Shown here piece after piece: positions 19,976-28,682 of a stretch of DNA of 64,000 bases. Each line of letters begins with the position of its first letter. Within the stretch, counting starts at the first letter, position 1. A model generated the notes under the pieces. That model made no database searches and was not told the origin of the DNA. It saw only the letters and a list, made by a program, of their open reading frames with translations. The DNA is from Suttonella indologenes (GTDB taxonomy: Bacteria; Pseudomonadota; Gammaproteobacteria; Cardiobacteriales; Cardiobacteriaceae): NCBI RefSeq assembly GCF_900460215.1, contig NZ_UHIA01000004.1, forward strand, positions 311,001 to 375,000. Direction: 5' to 3'. A program made the position numbers and the translations under genes.

Positions 19976-21349
19976 ATGGCAAGTCAAACGCTTTACGAAA
20001 AACACGTCAAAATAAGACCGCGTCCTGTGCGCGGACGCTTTCAAAATCTGCGCATCACATCCTTATTAGTCTTACTCGGCATTTTTCACATTCTGCCTTT
20101 ATTCCAATGGAATGGACGGCAGGCGATTTTATTTGATTTGAGCGAGCGGCGTTTTTTTGTATTCGGACTAAATATCTGGCCGCAAGATTTTATTTTATTG
20201 GCTTTTGTCTTATTAGGCTTGGCGCTGATTTTATTTTTTGCCACCTCTTTATTGGGGCGCGTATGGTGCGGCTATGCCTGTCCGCACACGGTTTATAATG
20301 AAGTCTTTATGTGGCTGGAGCAGAAATTTGAAGGCAACCGTTCCGAGCAATTGAAATTGGCACGCCAACCCTGGACGAGTAAGGAAAAATGGCTTAAACG
20401 CGGCGGTAAATATCTTTCTTGGTTCGCGGTAGTGGTTTGCACAGGCATTGGTTTTGTAGGCTATTTCACGCCGATTCGCGAATTAGTCGTGGATTTCTTC
20501 ACGCTTAAAGCAGCGCCGACACATTATTTTTGGATTGCCTTTTACGGCGGCTTTACTTGGCTGCAAGCCGGCATTGTGCGCGAGCAATTCTGCAAATATA
20601 TGTGTCCTTATGCGCGTTTTCAGGGCGCGATGTTTGACCGCGATACTTTGATTATCGCCTATGATGAAAATCGCGGCGAGCCGCGCCGGCGTTTGAAAAA
20701 AGCCGATCGCGAGAATCCCGAACATCTCGGTTTCTGCGTCGATTGCACCATGTGCGTGCAGGTCTGCCCCACAGGGATTGATATTCGCGAAGGATTGCAA
20801 TTGGAATGTATTGCCTGCGCCGCCTGTATCGATGCCTGCGATAACATGATGGATCAAATCAATGCGCCGCGCGGTCTAATCCGCTATACCTCCACCAATG
20901 CCTTGGAAGGCAAAAAGACCCGCTTTGTACGTCCCAAAACCTTGGGTTACGGTCTAGTGCTGAGCCTGTCCTTCGTGCTGTTTATTTTTATGATTATTAC
21001 CAAGAGCGATGTGGAAATCGATGTGATTGCCGACCGTAATATGCTGTCGCGCGAAATCCGCGGTGGTAAAATTCAAAATGCCTACGCCATTCAAGTCTTG
21101 AATAAAAGCGAGCAAGAGCGGCGCTTTATAGTTAGCACGCGCGGTTTGCCCGATGCGGAAATCGAAAACAATGCGGCGTTTACGATTGCGCCGAGCGAAG
21201 TGCATCAAATGGTGGTTAGTTTGAATGTGCCGCAAGCCTCTTTAAACGGCAAATTGATGACGAAATTTGAGTTTACTGTGGCACCTGAGGATGCGCCTGA
21301 TGATGTGCATGCCAAAGAAGCGGTCTTTACCGGAAAATTGAAACGATGA
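19976..21349 (+). CDS. ccoG: cbb3 oxidase assembly ferredoxin-type protein CcoG (FixG/RdxA)
   Basis: A 457-residue membrane protein with four to five helices. It has a polyferredoxin domain with two Cys clusters (CVDCTMCVQVCP and CIACAACIDACD) and the conserved WCGYACPHTVYNEVF and CKYMCPYARFQGAMFD motifs, then an Ig-like periplasmic C-terminal domain. CcoG is a copper reductase used when copper is delivered to cbb3 oxidase. ATG 19976 follows GAGGT. The end overlaps ccoH (ATGA). Confidence 0.95.
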   Translation: MASQTLYEKHVKIRPRPVRGRFQNLRITSLLVLLGIFHILPLFQWNGRQAILFDLSERRFFVFGLNIWPQDFILLAFVLLGLALILFFATSLLGRVWCGYACPHTVYNEVFMWLEQKFEGNRSEQLKLARQPWTSKEKWLKRGGKYLSWFAVVVCTGIGFVGYFTPIRELVVDFFTLKAAPTHYFWIAFYGGFTWLQAGIVREQFCKYMCPYARFQGAMFDRDTLIIAYDENRGEPRRRLKKADRENPEHLGFCVDCTMCVQVCPTGIDIREGLQLECIACAACIDACDNMMDQINAPRGLIRYTSTNALEGKKTRFVRPKTLGYGLVLSLSFVLFIFMIITKSDVEIDVIADRNMLSREIRGGKIQNAYAIQVLNKSEQERRFIVSTRGLPDAEIENNAAFTIAPSEVHQMVVSLNVPQASLNGKLMTKFEFTVAPEDAPDDVHAKEAVFTGKLKR

Positions 21350-21852
21350 GTGAAATAAGCCCGACACAGGCGGCGAAAAAGCCGCCGCTGCCTTGGTATA
21401 AAAACTATATTTTAATCCTGATGATTTTCCTGCCGCTGTTTTCGGTGGCAGGTTCGATTGCGACATTGGTCCTAGCAATTAAAAGCGATGAATCCGCCGT
21501 AATGCAGGGTTATTACAAAGACGGTTTGGCACCGCGGCAATTGGTGGCTTCCGCCAAATCGCAGCGCATTCGGGCGGAAATCGCACAGGGTATCTTGACC
21601 TTGCAGGGCAGTGAAGAGCCGGTATTGCTGCTGAAATTGGAACATCCTACGCTGGATATCAAAGACCAATCTTATGAAATCGCACGCAATGCGGCAGGTC
21701 AATATCCGCTCAATCCCGCCATTTTGCAGCATTTGCAAATGCAGCGTTGGTATGTGCAAGTCTCCGACAAGGCTCTGACATGGCGCATCAGCGGCGAAGC
21801 GCATGGACAAGTCAACGGGCAGAAATTGCCGATTTCCCTTGATGCCAATTAA
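21346..21852 (+). CDS. ccoH: cbb3 oxidase assembly protein CcoH (FixH-like)
   Basis: A 168-residue protein with one N-terminal membrane helix (about residues 19-43), then SDESAVMQGYYKDGL, the FixH/CcoH hallmark around 'YYK.G', and a beta-rich periplasmic domain. It sits between ccoG and ccoI with overlap or abutment on both sides. It is required for assembly and stability of the oxidase. Confidence 0.88.
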   Translation: MSEISPTQAAKKPPLPWYKNYILILMIFLPLFSVAGSIATLVLAIKSDESAVMQGYYKDGLAPRQLVASAKSQRIRAEIAQGILTLQGSEEPVLLLKLEHPTLDIKDQSYEIARNAAGQYPLNPAILQHLQMQRWYVQVSDKALTWRISGEAHGQVNGQKLPISLDAN

Positions 21853-24255
21853 ATGAGCGAACATTGCTACCATTGCCAAGCAGCGATTCCGGTCGGCACG
21901 GCGGTTCGCGCCTCGATTGAGGGAGAAGAACGCGCATTTTGCTGCCATGCCTGCTTGGGGGTAGCGGAGCTGATTAGCAGCTGCGATTTAAGCCGTTATT
22001 ATGCCGTGCGCGAGAATGCCGCACCGCGTCCGCAAGCCCAAAATGATGCCAAATGGCAGGCTTACGATATTGCCGAAATTGCCGGACAGTATGTGCATCA
22101 GCAAGACGGGCAGTCGGAAATTCATCTGTATATCGAAGGCATTCATTGCGGCGCCTGTGCTTGGCTGATTCGCAGCGTTTTGAAAGAACAATTGGGCTTG
22201 GAAGAAGTCTTCGTCAATGTCAGTACGGCGCGGGCGGAAATCCGCTATGGCGAGAATGTCAAACTTTCACAAATTCTTGCCGCCATTGCCTCATTGGGCT
22301 ATGTGCCGAATCTATTCAGCCCCGAAGAAACCGAGCGCCGCCAAAACCGCCTGCGCAACCAGCATTTGCTGCGCTTGATTGTGGCGGGTTTGGGCATGAT
22401 GCAGGTGATGATGTTCGCCACAGGCTTATATACGGGCGATTATTACGGCATCGAGCGCCAATATTCGCAACTTCTGCGCTGGATTAGTCTGCTTTGCACC
22501 ACGCCGGTGTTCTTTTATTCAGGGCTGCCGTTTTTGCAAAATGCTTGGGCGGCGCTGAAAATGCGGCGTGTTAATATGGACGTGCCGGTGGCTTTTGCCA
22601 TTGCCGGCGCTTATTTCGCCAGTGTTTACCATACCTTGATAGGGCAGGGGGAAATCTATTTTGACTCCGTGACCATGTTTATTTTCTTCCTCTCTATCAG
22701 TCGCTTCTTAGAATTTATGACCCATCGCCGCGCGCGGCTTAACGATATCCGCTTTGCCAAACTGCTGCCCGAAGCGGTGGAACGGCGCGAAGCCGACGGT
22801 AGCTATCGCCTCTATCCGCTGGCGGTGATTCAAAACGGCGACGTGATTCGTATTTTACCGGCACAGACGATAGCGATTGACGGCGTCATCGTGCAGGGCA
22901 GCACAAGGGTTGACGAAGCGATGTTAAGCGGCGAAAGCACGGCGGTCAGCAAGGCGGAAGGCGATAGCGTTTTGGCAGGCAGTCATAATCTCGCCAGTCC
23001 TGTGGACGTGCAAGTCAGCGCTACCGGACAGGAAACGACCCTTGCCGGTATCCGCCGCCTGATGGCAAGAGCAGAGCAGCATAAAAGTGTGCATATCGAG
23101 CGTAATCAGGAAATTGCCAATTGGACGATTCTCACCGTCTTAATTTTGGCGGCACTCGGCTATGTGCTATGGCAATTTATCGCGCCCGAACGCGCTTTTG
23201 AAATCGCACTGGCGATTTTGGTGGCGACTTGTCCCTGCGCCTTATCGCTGGCTACACCGGCAGCCTTAACCGCCGCCATGAACCATGCCCATGCCCACGG
23301 CATATTGATTAAACAAAGCGATACGCTCGATCATCTGCCGGCGGTGCGGCATATCCTTTTTGACAAAACCGGCACATTGAGCGAAGGCGATTTCCGCTTG
23401 ATGGACGCGCATTTTGCCGATGAACAAGAGGCGGATTTTCTGTGGCAAATTGTCAAATCCCTGCAAATGCACAGTCCGCATCCGATTGCTTGGGCAATGA
23501 GCCGACATAGCCCTGCCGCCGCCTTGCCGCTGGATAATGTGCAGCAAATGCCCTCACAAGGCGTATGCGGCGATTACCAAGGACAGACATGGGCGGTAGG
23601 CAATGCAGCATTGATACGGCAAGTCTTTCCGCATTTGACACTGCCGAGCCTGCAAGCGGACACAGGCGTGGCGGTTTATCTGGCGAATGCCCGAGGTTTG
23701 CAGGCACAATTTGTCTTTGCCGACCCGCCGCGCGCCGATTTAGCCCATATCATGGCAAAATTAAGCGGCTATCAACTGCATATTGCCAGTGGAGACAAAA
23801 GCGAAAATGTACGCCGTATCGCCGAAATATGCGGCATTGCCGACTATCATGCCCAAATGCTGCCCCAAGACAAATTGCATTATTTGCAGAATCTGGATAC
23901 GGAGGCTTTGATGATTGGCGACGGCATTAACGATGCCCCTGTAATGGCGGCGGCGGCGGTATCGGTGGCGGTGGGCAAAGCCAATCCGCTCTCGCAAACG
24001 CAGGCGGATATTGTACTGCTGCAAGGCGGGCCGGAGCTCTTGCCTTATTTGTTCGAGCTGGCGCAGCGCGCGCGGCGCATCATGCGGCAGAATCTGTTTT
24101 GGGCGAGCTTTTATAATGCCTTGGTTGTGCCGCTGGCGATTTGCGGCTATCTCACGCCTTGGATTGCCGCTTTGGGCATGTCGGCAAGTTCTTTATTGGT
24201 GGTGCTGAACGCCCTACGCATCAGCCGTATGCCTGCGCCGAAAGAGATGGCTTAA
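21853..24255 (+). CDS. ccoI: Copper-exporting P-type ATPase for cbb3 assembly
   Basis: An 800-residue P1B-ATPase. The N-terminus has a Cys-rich metal-binding segment (CYHC...CCHAC), then a heavy-metal domain with HCGAC (Cys99, Cys102), eight membrane helices with the copper site CPC (460-462), the phosphorylated Asp504 in DKTGTL, SGES in the actuator domain, HPIA in the nucleotide domain, and GDGINDAPV. It delivers copper to the periplasm for CuB of CcoN. Its normal partner ccoS is displaced by about 1 kb. Confidence 0.95.
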   Translation: MSEHCYHCQAAIPVGTAVRASIEGEERAFCCHACLGVAELISSCDLSRYYAVRENAAPRPQAQNDAKWQAYDIAEIAGQYVHQQDGQSEIHLYIEGIHCGACAWLIRSVLKEQLGLEEVFVNVSTARAEIRYGENVKLSQILAAIASLGYVPNLFSPEETERRQNRLRNQHLLRLIVAGLGMMQVMMFATGLYTGDYYGIERQYSQLLRWISLLCTTPVFFYSGLPFLQNAWAALKMRRVNMDVPVAFAIAGAYFASVYHTLIGQGEIYFDSVTMFIFFLSISRFLEFMTHRRARLNDIRFAKLLPEAVERREADGSYRLYPLAVIQNGDVIRILPAQTIAIDGVIVQGSTRVDEAMLSGESTAVSKAEGDSVLAGSHNLASPVDVQVSATGQETTLAGIRRLMARAEQHKSVHIERNQEIANWTILTVLILAALGYVLWQFIAPERAFEIALAILVATCPCALSLATPAALTAAMNHAHAHGILIKQSDTLDHLPAVRHILFDKTGTLSEGDFRLMDAHFADEQEADFLWQIVKSLQMHSPHPIAWAMSRHSPAAALPLDNVQQMPSQGVCGDYQGQTWAVGNAALIRQVFPHLTLPSLQADTGVAVYLANARGLQAQFVFADPPRADLAHIMAKLSGYQLHIASGDKSENVRRIAEICGIADYHAQMLPQDKLHYLQNLDTEALMIGDGINDAPVMAAAAVSVAVGKANPLSQTQADIVLLQGGPELLPYLFELAQRARRIMRQNLFWASFYNALVVPLAICGYLTPWIAALGMSASSLLVVLNALRISRMPAPKEMA

Positions 24256-24426
24256 GCATAAAGCAGCCGCATCTTGCGCTTTACCGATTTAGCATATAAT
24301 CTTTAAGTTTTACAGGGGAATTGCTGCATTTTTTTTGCAAAATAATAGCTGCTTATCAATTTCTTTCTGCACAGAAGAAATGATATGAAAATCATCTTTT
24401 CCATGTCCATAAAACGAGGATCCGCC

Positions 24427-24666
24427 ATGCTTACTTTAGAATTACCCGCCCATATTGAAACCATCATTATCCAAACCGCCCAGAAACAAGGCATCAGCGT
24501 TAGCGAGTTGATGCTCAATAGCTTCAAGCAACAGCATTTATTAGCTGATCATTATCCGCAAGGCGATGTGCGGCGCTTAAAAAGCATGATTAATACGCAA
24601 ATTCAAGCCGGTATGGATGATATTAATCACGGCATTGAATTGGGTGCGCTATATGGAGAAAGATAA
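24427..24666 (+). CDS. Antitoxin of a VapBC-like pair (ribbon-helix-helix type)
   Basis: A 79-residue protein whose N-terminus (MLTLELPAHIETIIIQTAQKQG) fits a beta-strand plus helix DNA-binding antitoxin, with a C-terminal toxin-binding tail. It overlaps the toxin start by 14 bases, the usual coupling. AACGAGGA precedes ATG 24427; the ATG at 24400 is possible. A TATAAT at 24294-24299 may be the promoter. The region is more AT-rich than the flanking cco genes, suggesting transfer. Confidence 0.65.
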   Translation: MLTLELPAHIETIIIQTAQKQGISVSELMLNSFKQQHLLADHYPQGDVRRLKSMINTQIQAGMDDINHGIELGALYGER

Positions 24667-25190
24667 AGCACAAGCGTTTTTAGTCGGTATTGATACGAAT
24701 GTATTGCTGCGCTACATTAGCCAAGATGATGAAACACAATCCCCAATCGCCAGTATGTTTTTGGAAAATTTAACGAAAACGCATCAGGGCTTTATCAGTA
24801 TAGTACCTTAACTTCAAAATGAGACTTAGAGATACACATTTTGTCAGGAGAAGCGCTTAGAATAATCTCATTTTGAAGTTAAGAGACTATAATATCGTGG
24901 TGGTGGAATTGATTTGGGTATTAAGCCCTACCTATAAACAATCGCGCCAAGCCATTGGCGGAGTGCTAGCCGAATTGTTTTCAATGCCGGTATTCGTTTT
25001 TGAAAATAGAACTTTATTGCTCAAGGTATTAGATGCTTATCGTCAGAGTAAAGCGGATTTTTCGGATTTGTTGATTCATGCCATCGCTGAGAAAAGCGCT
25101 TGTCAATATACGCTGACTTTTGACAAAGTAGCTTATACGCAAGCGGGAATGCGCTCATTATCTGATTGGCTGTCGCCAAATAATGATTAA
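24653..25190 (+). pseudogene. PIN-domain (VapC-like) toxin gene split by a miniature element
   Basis: The frame from 24653 carries the PIN start GIDTNVLLRYISQDDE (first acidic residue) and stops at 24811 inside the insert. The frame resumes at about 24892 with VVVELIWVLSPTYKQSRQ and ends with SKADFSDLLIHAIAEKSACQYTLTFDK, which carries the later acidic residues. Removing 91 bases (24801-24891) restores one continuous frame, reading FISNIVVVELIWVL across the join, of about 148 residues. As it stands the toxin is inactivated, leaving the antitoxin intact. Confidence 0.85.
24799..24891. mobile_element. 93-bp miniature inverted-repeat element in the toxin gene
   Basis: The 25-bp terminal inverted repeats differ only at positions 7-9: both read TATAGT, three variable bases, then TTAACTTCAAAATGAG. 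They are flanked by a duplicated TA. The interior of about 43 bases encodes nothing. TA targeting resembles IS630/Tc1-type transposition, but the ends differ from those of the IS630 copy at 32127. Confidence 0.85.
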
Positions 25191-25244
25191 TGCTGCTTTT
25201 CCCATTTTTGCCGCGATGCGTATGGATTTATTCAAGAGGTTTTT

Positions 25245-25430
25245 ATGGAAATTTTATTTTTGCTGATTCCGATTTCTTTGGTTTTGGTTGTGGCGGCGGT
25301 ATTTGCTTTTCGTTGGGCTTTGAAAAGCAGGCAATTTGAAGATTTGGATACGCCTTCCATGATTCCGCTATTAGACGATACGCCGGAAGAGCGCGCCCGT
25401 CAGACGACAAAAGAGTCCGCGCATGAGTGA
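25245..25430 (+). CDS. ccoS: cbb3 oxidase maturation protein CcoS
   Basis: A 61-residue protein with one membrane helix (residues about 3-25) followed by FRWALKSRQFEDLDTPSMIPLLDD, the CcoS signature in which a 'W..k..QFdDLe.p' block follows the helix. CcoS is needed for cofactor insertion into CcoN. It normally follows ccoI directly; here the vapBC pair lies between them. It overlaps xseA by eight bases, so it may now be expressed with xseA. Confidence 0.85.
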   Translation: MEILFLLIPISLVLVVAAVFAFRWALKSRQFEDLDTPSMIPLLDDTPEERARQTTKESAHE

Positions 25431-26973
25431 AAAAGTTTATCAAGTCAGCGAATTGAATGAGGCGGCGCGGGATTTGCTGGAAACGGGCTTTAGCCGCATC
25501 AGCGTGGAAGGAGAGATTTCCAATCTCAGCCGCCCCGCTTCGGGGCATTTGTATTTTTCTTTGAAAGATGCGCAGGCAAGCATTGCTTGCGCTTTGTTTA
25601 AGGGTAGTCGCTTTGCCTTGCGCATGGATTGGACGGAGATTGCCAATGGCGTGCAGGTGCGGCTGCAGGGGCGGGTGAGTTTGTATGCACCGCGCGGACA
25701 GTATCAATTGATTGCCGCGCAGATGGAACCGGCGGGTTTGGGCGCATTGGAGCGCGAGTACCAATTGCGCTTGCAGCGTTTGCAGGCGGAAGGGCTGTTT
25801 GCCGCAGAAACAAAGCGCGAGCCGCCGCGTCGCGCCATGCGCATCGGCGTGATCACTTCGCCTAGCGGTGCAGCGGTGCATGATGTGTTAAATACTTTGA
25901 AACGGCGCAATCCTGCGGCGCAAATTGTCATTTATCCCTGCATGGTGCAGGGCAAGGAAGCGCCGGCACAAATTATTGCCGCCTTGCAAGCGGCGAATCG
26001 CCGCCAAGAGTGCGAGGTTTTGCTCTTGGTGCGCGGCGGCGGCAGTTTGGAAGATTTATGGGCCTTTAATGATGAAGCGCTGGCGCGCGCGGTGGCGGCA
26101 AGTGTTTTGCCGGTGATTAGCGGCGTGGGACATGAAGTAGATACGACTTTGGCGGATTTTGCCGCTGACAGACGCGCCGCAACGCCGACCGCCGCCGCTG
26201 AAATGGTGTCTCCGCCTGTGGCTGATGAGGTTTTGCGTTTGCAGCGGCGGCAGCAGCAATTATCTCAAGACTTGGCGCGTCTTATCCGTCAGCAGCAGCT
26301 TGCTACGCAGCAATTGCAGGCGCGTTTGCTGCGCCAAGATCCGCGTCGTCAGGTTGAGCAGCGCCAACAGCGCGCTGACGAATTGCAGGGGCGTTTGCAG
26401 CAGGCGATGCAGCGGCGCTTACAAGAGGCGGCATGGCAGCAACGTCATTTAGCGCAGCGTTTGGCGCTTTGTCATCCTGACAAACGCTTAAGCAGCGAAA
26501 GGCAGAGATTAGGGCGCTGGGCGCAAAGTTTGCGGGCGCATCAGCCGATGCGCCGTTTGGAGAGCGAGCGTCGTGCGGCGGCGGAAAAAGAGCGGCGTTT
26601 GCTAGCAGCTTTGCGGCAACGGCTTCAGCAGGAAAGACAGCAGTTGCAGTATCGGCAGGGGCGGTTTGAACGTGTACAGCTTGCGCCGCGCGTGGCGGCG
26701 GCACAAACGCAGTTGCGGCATTTATCGCTTGCTTTGCAGCGCCGTCAAGAGAATTTTCAGGCGCAACAACAGCAGCAATTCGCCGCTTTGGCGCAGCGTC
26801 TTGCTTTGCTTAATCCTTTGGCGGTCTTGGCGCGCGGCTATGCGGTAGTGGAGAATTCGCAGGGTGAAGTGCTCAGCCGTGCGCAGGATGTGCAGTTGCA
26901 GGAGCAAATTTCCGTACGCTTTGCCGACGGAAAAGCACAATGCCGAGTGGAGAAAGTGAAGCTTCAGTCCTAA
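25423..26973 (+). CDS. xseA: Exodeoxyribonuclease VII large subunit
   Basis: 516 residues. The N-terminal OB-fold (VSELNEAARDLLETGFSRISVEGEISNL...GHLYFSLKD) is followed by the catalytic domain with IGVITSPSGAAVHD, RGGGSLEDLWAFNDE and SGVGHEVDTTLADFAADRRAATPTAAAE. The long Gln/Arg-rich coiled coil (about 270-450) ends with LNPLAVLARGYAVV. With XseB it degrades single-stranded DNA. xseB is not in the window. Confidence 0.95.
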   Translation: MSEKVYQVSELNEAARDLLETGFSRISVEGEISNLSRPASGHLYFSLKDAQASIACALFKGSRFALRMDWTEIANGVQVRLQGRVSLYAPRGQYQLIAAQMEPAGLGALEREYQLRLQRLQAEGLFAAETKREPPRRAMRIGVITSPSGAAVHDVLNTLKRRNPAAQIVIYPCMVQGKEAPAQIIAALQAANRRQECEVLLLVRGGGSLEDLWAFNDEALARAVAASVLPVISGVGHEVDTTLADFAADRRAATPTAAAEMVSPPVADEVLRLQRRQQQLSQDLARLIRQQQLATQQLQARLLRQDPRRQVEQRQQRADELQGRLQQAMQRRLQEAAWQQRHLAQRLALCHPDKRLSSERQRLGRWAQSLRAHQPMRRLESERRAAAEKERRLLAALRQRLQQERQQLQYRQGRFERVQLAPRVAAAQTQLRHLSLALQRRQENFQAQQQQQFAALAQRLALLNPLAVLARGYAVVENSQGEVLSRAQDVQLQEQISVRFADGKAQCRVEKVKLQS

Positions 26974-26978
26974 ACAAA

Positions 26979-27008
26979 TTGTCAGTTTTGGCATTCTTTC
27001 GGCATAAT
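26979..27008 (+). promoter_or_regulatory. Putative promoter of the NlpC/P60 gene
   Basis: TTGTCA (26979-26984) and CATAAT (27003-27008) with an 18-base spacer, right after xseA. Confidence 0.5.
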
Positions 27009-27040
27009 GGCTGAATAATACCTTAATCAGGATGATGACG

Positions 27041-27874
27041 ATGAATATATTTAATTTTGATACTAATACCTTAGCCGATAAACGCATCAGCACGGCTTTG
27101 CCTGTCCGCGCCTATGCCTTGATTAAAAGTAGCGATGCTTGGGTTTTTACCGCGCCGGAAGCGGCATCGGCACGTTTGACGCAATTGCTCTATGGCGAGT
27201 CCGTAACGGTCCACGAACAGCAGGGCGATTTTTATTTCGTGCAAAGCCAGTTAGATGCCTATTGCGGCTGGGTGCATGGCTCGATGCTGCGCCAACTTGA
27301 GCAATTGCCGGTCGCGACCTCGTGGTGTACACGCTTTGTCGCGCCTATGACGCGTGAACCGGATATGAAAAGCCCTTTGCTGGCTTATTTGCCGATTGAT
27401 TCTTTGCTTTATCTGGTCGGCGAACATGAAAATTATTGGCAATTGCTAGGCGGTGCTTGGGTGCATAAGCAGCATACGATGAATATGCAGGAAAAACTTG
27501 ATATCGTCGCTACCGCACGCGCGCAAATCGGGCGCAGTTATGTTTGGGGCGGACGCGGCTTGGGCGGCTTGGACTGCTCGGCATTAAGCCAATTATGCTA
27601 TCGCTTTGCCGGACGCCAGCTGCCGCGCGACAGCGATTTACAGCAGAAATTCATGCACTTACATCATCAAAGCGTCAAAGGAACGGAACTACATGCCGGA
27701 GATTTAATTTTCGTGCCGGGGCATGTGATGATTGCTTCAAGCCCTGAGTCGATTATCCATGCTAATGGTCATCATATGCGCGTGGTAGAAGAAGAGACTA
27801 AAGGCGCATTGCTGCGCATGAAAGCGCAGATAGGCGATAAATTCGGCGTAAAAGCTTATCGTTGGAAAGATTGA
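27041..27874 (+). CDS. NlpC/P60 family peptidoglycan endopeptidase with SH3 domains
   Basis: A 277-residue protein with two bacterial SH3-like domains (about 15-80 and 90-150) and an NlpC/P60 cysteine peptidase domain (about 160-270). The catalytic Cys is in GGLDCSALSQLCYRF, and the His in PGHVMIASSPESIIHA. The layout resembles gamma-D-glutamyl-L-diamino acid endopeptidases. No signal peptide is visible, so it may act on recycled cell-wall peptides in the cytoplasm. ATG 27041 gives the best spacing to CAGGA; 27032 and 27035 are alternatives. Confidence 0.85.
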   Translation: MNIFNFDTNTLADKRISTALPVRAYALIKSSDAWVFTAPEAASARLTQLLYGESVTVHEQQGDFYFVQSQLDAYCGWVHGSMLRQLEQLPVATSWCTRFVAPMTREPDMKSPLLAYLPIDSLLYLVGEHENYWQLLGGAWVHKQHTMNMQEKLDIVATARAQIGRSYVWGGRGLGGLDCSALSQLCYRFAGRQLPRDSDLQQKFMHLHHQSVKGTELHAGDLIFVPGHVMIASSPESIIHANGHHMRVVEEETKGALLRMKAQIGDKFGVKAYRWKD

Positions 27875-27902
27875 TTTTTTATTGGACTGAAAGGAAAAAA
27901 CC

Positions 27903-28667
27903 ATGAGTAAAAATTATTATGACATCATCAAATTGCCCCAAAGCGCGACGCAGACAGAGGTTGACAAGCGTTTGGCGGAAATGGCGGCGCGAGAGATTCC
28001 TTCACATTTGCAATCTTCGTTTTTGCAGATACGGCATACCTTGGGCGACCCTCAGCGGCGGCGCAATTATGATGCGGCTTTGGCTGCCAAGCAGCAGCCG
28101 ATTTCCGTAGCACCGCAGGCGGAGAAAACGGATGTTGCGTCAAATAAGAATCATAGGGCAGAGCCAAGGGCAAAACCTATATCGCAAGCCAATCCCTATC
28201 AGGCGCCGACGACTAATTTGCAGAAAATCACTCAAGAAGAAGCGCCGCCTTTGTTCAATCCGAATGCCGCCGGTTTATGGTCTTTGCTTTTTTCGCCGAT
28301 TTTCGGCAGTTACCTGCATCTGCAAAATTGTTTGGCTTTGGGCGATGAAGAAGGCGCCAAGGAAAATCGCAGTATGTTTTATACGATGATAGCGCTTTTC
28401 TCGGTCATCATCTTTCTCAGCGTTTTTATGCCGAGCATCGGAGATAAAATTCCTAATGTGATTGGCTTGGTGTTCTTACTTCTGTGGTGGCTGAGAGTCG
28501 GCAAGAAGCATAAACTCGCCGTGCGGGAGCGCTTTGGCGATGATTATCCGCGCCGCAGCATGACCAAGGCAGTGCTGATTGGTATCGGGATTTATGTGGC
28601 GGTATTTATCGCATTGTTCGTACTGATATTGATTGCGGACGCAATGGGGATTATTCATCTGGAATAA
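27903..28667 (+). CDS. Membrane protein with degenerate J-like N-terminal domain
   Basis: 254 residues. Residues 4-62 look like a J domain (YYDIIKLPQSATQTEVDKRL...LGDPQRRRNYDAAL) but lack the HPD motif that stimulates DnaK. Then comes a Pro/Lys/Gln linker (63-120), and a C-terminal membrane part with about four hydrophobic segments. The LWSLLFSPIFGSYLHLQN block resembles small bacterial membrane proteins of unknown role. It follows the NlpC/P60 gene by 28 bases. Function unknown; if it interacts with a chaperone it cannot use the usual HPD contact. Confidence 0.6.
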   Translation: MSKNYYDIIKLPQSATQTEVDKRLAEMAAREIPSHLQSSFLQIRHTLGDPQRRRNYDAALAAKQQPISVAPQAEKTDVASNKNHRAEPRAKPISQANPYQAPTTNLQKITQEEAPPLFNPNAAGLWSLLFSPIFGSYLHLQNCLALGDEEGAKENRSMFYTMIALFSVIIFLSVFMPSIGDKIPNVIGLVFLLLWWLRVGKKHKLAVRERFGDDYPRRSMTKAVLIGIGIYVAVFIALFVLILIADAMGIIHLE

Positions 28668-28682
28668 TCGATTGTCTGCCGC

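Noticed and set aside
25243..25881. 212-codon minus-strand frame opposite ccoS and xseA
   Set aside because: It lies fully antisense to two well-supported genes and has no family features.
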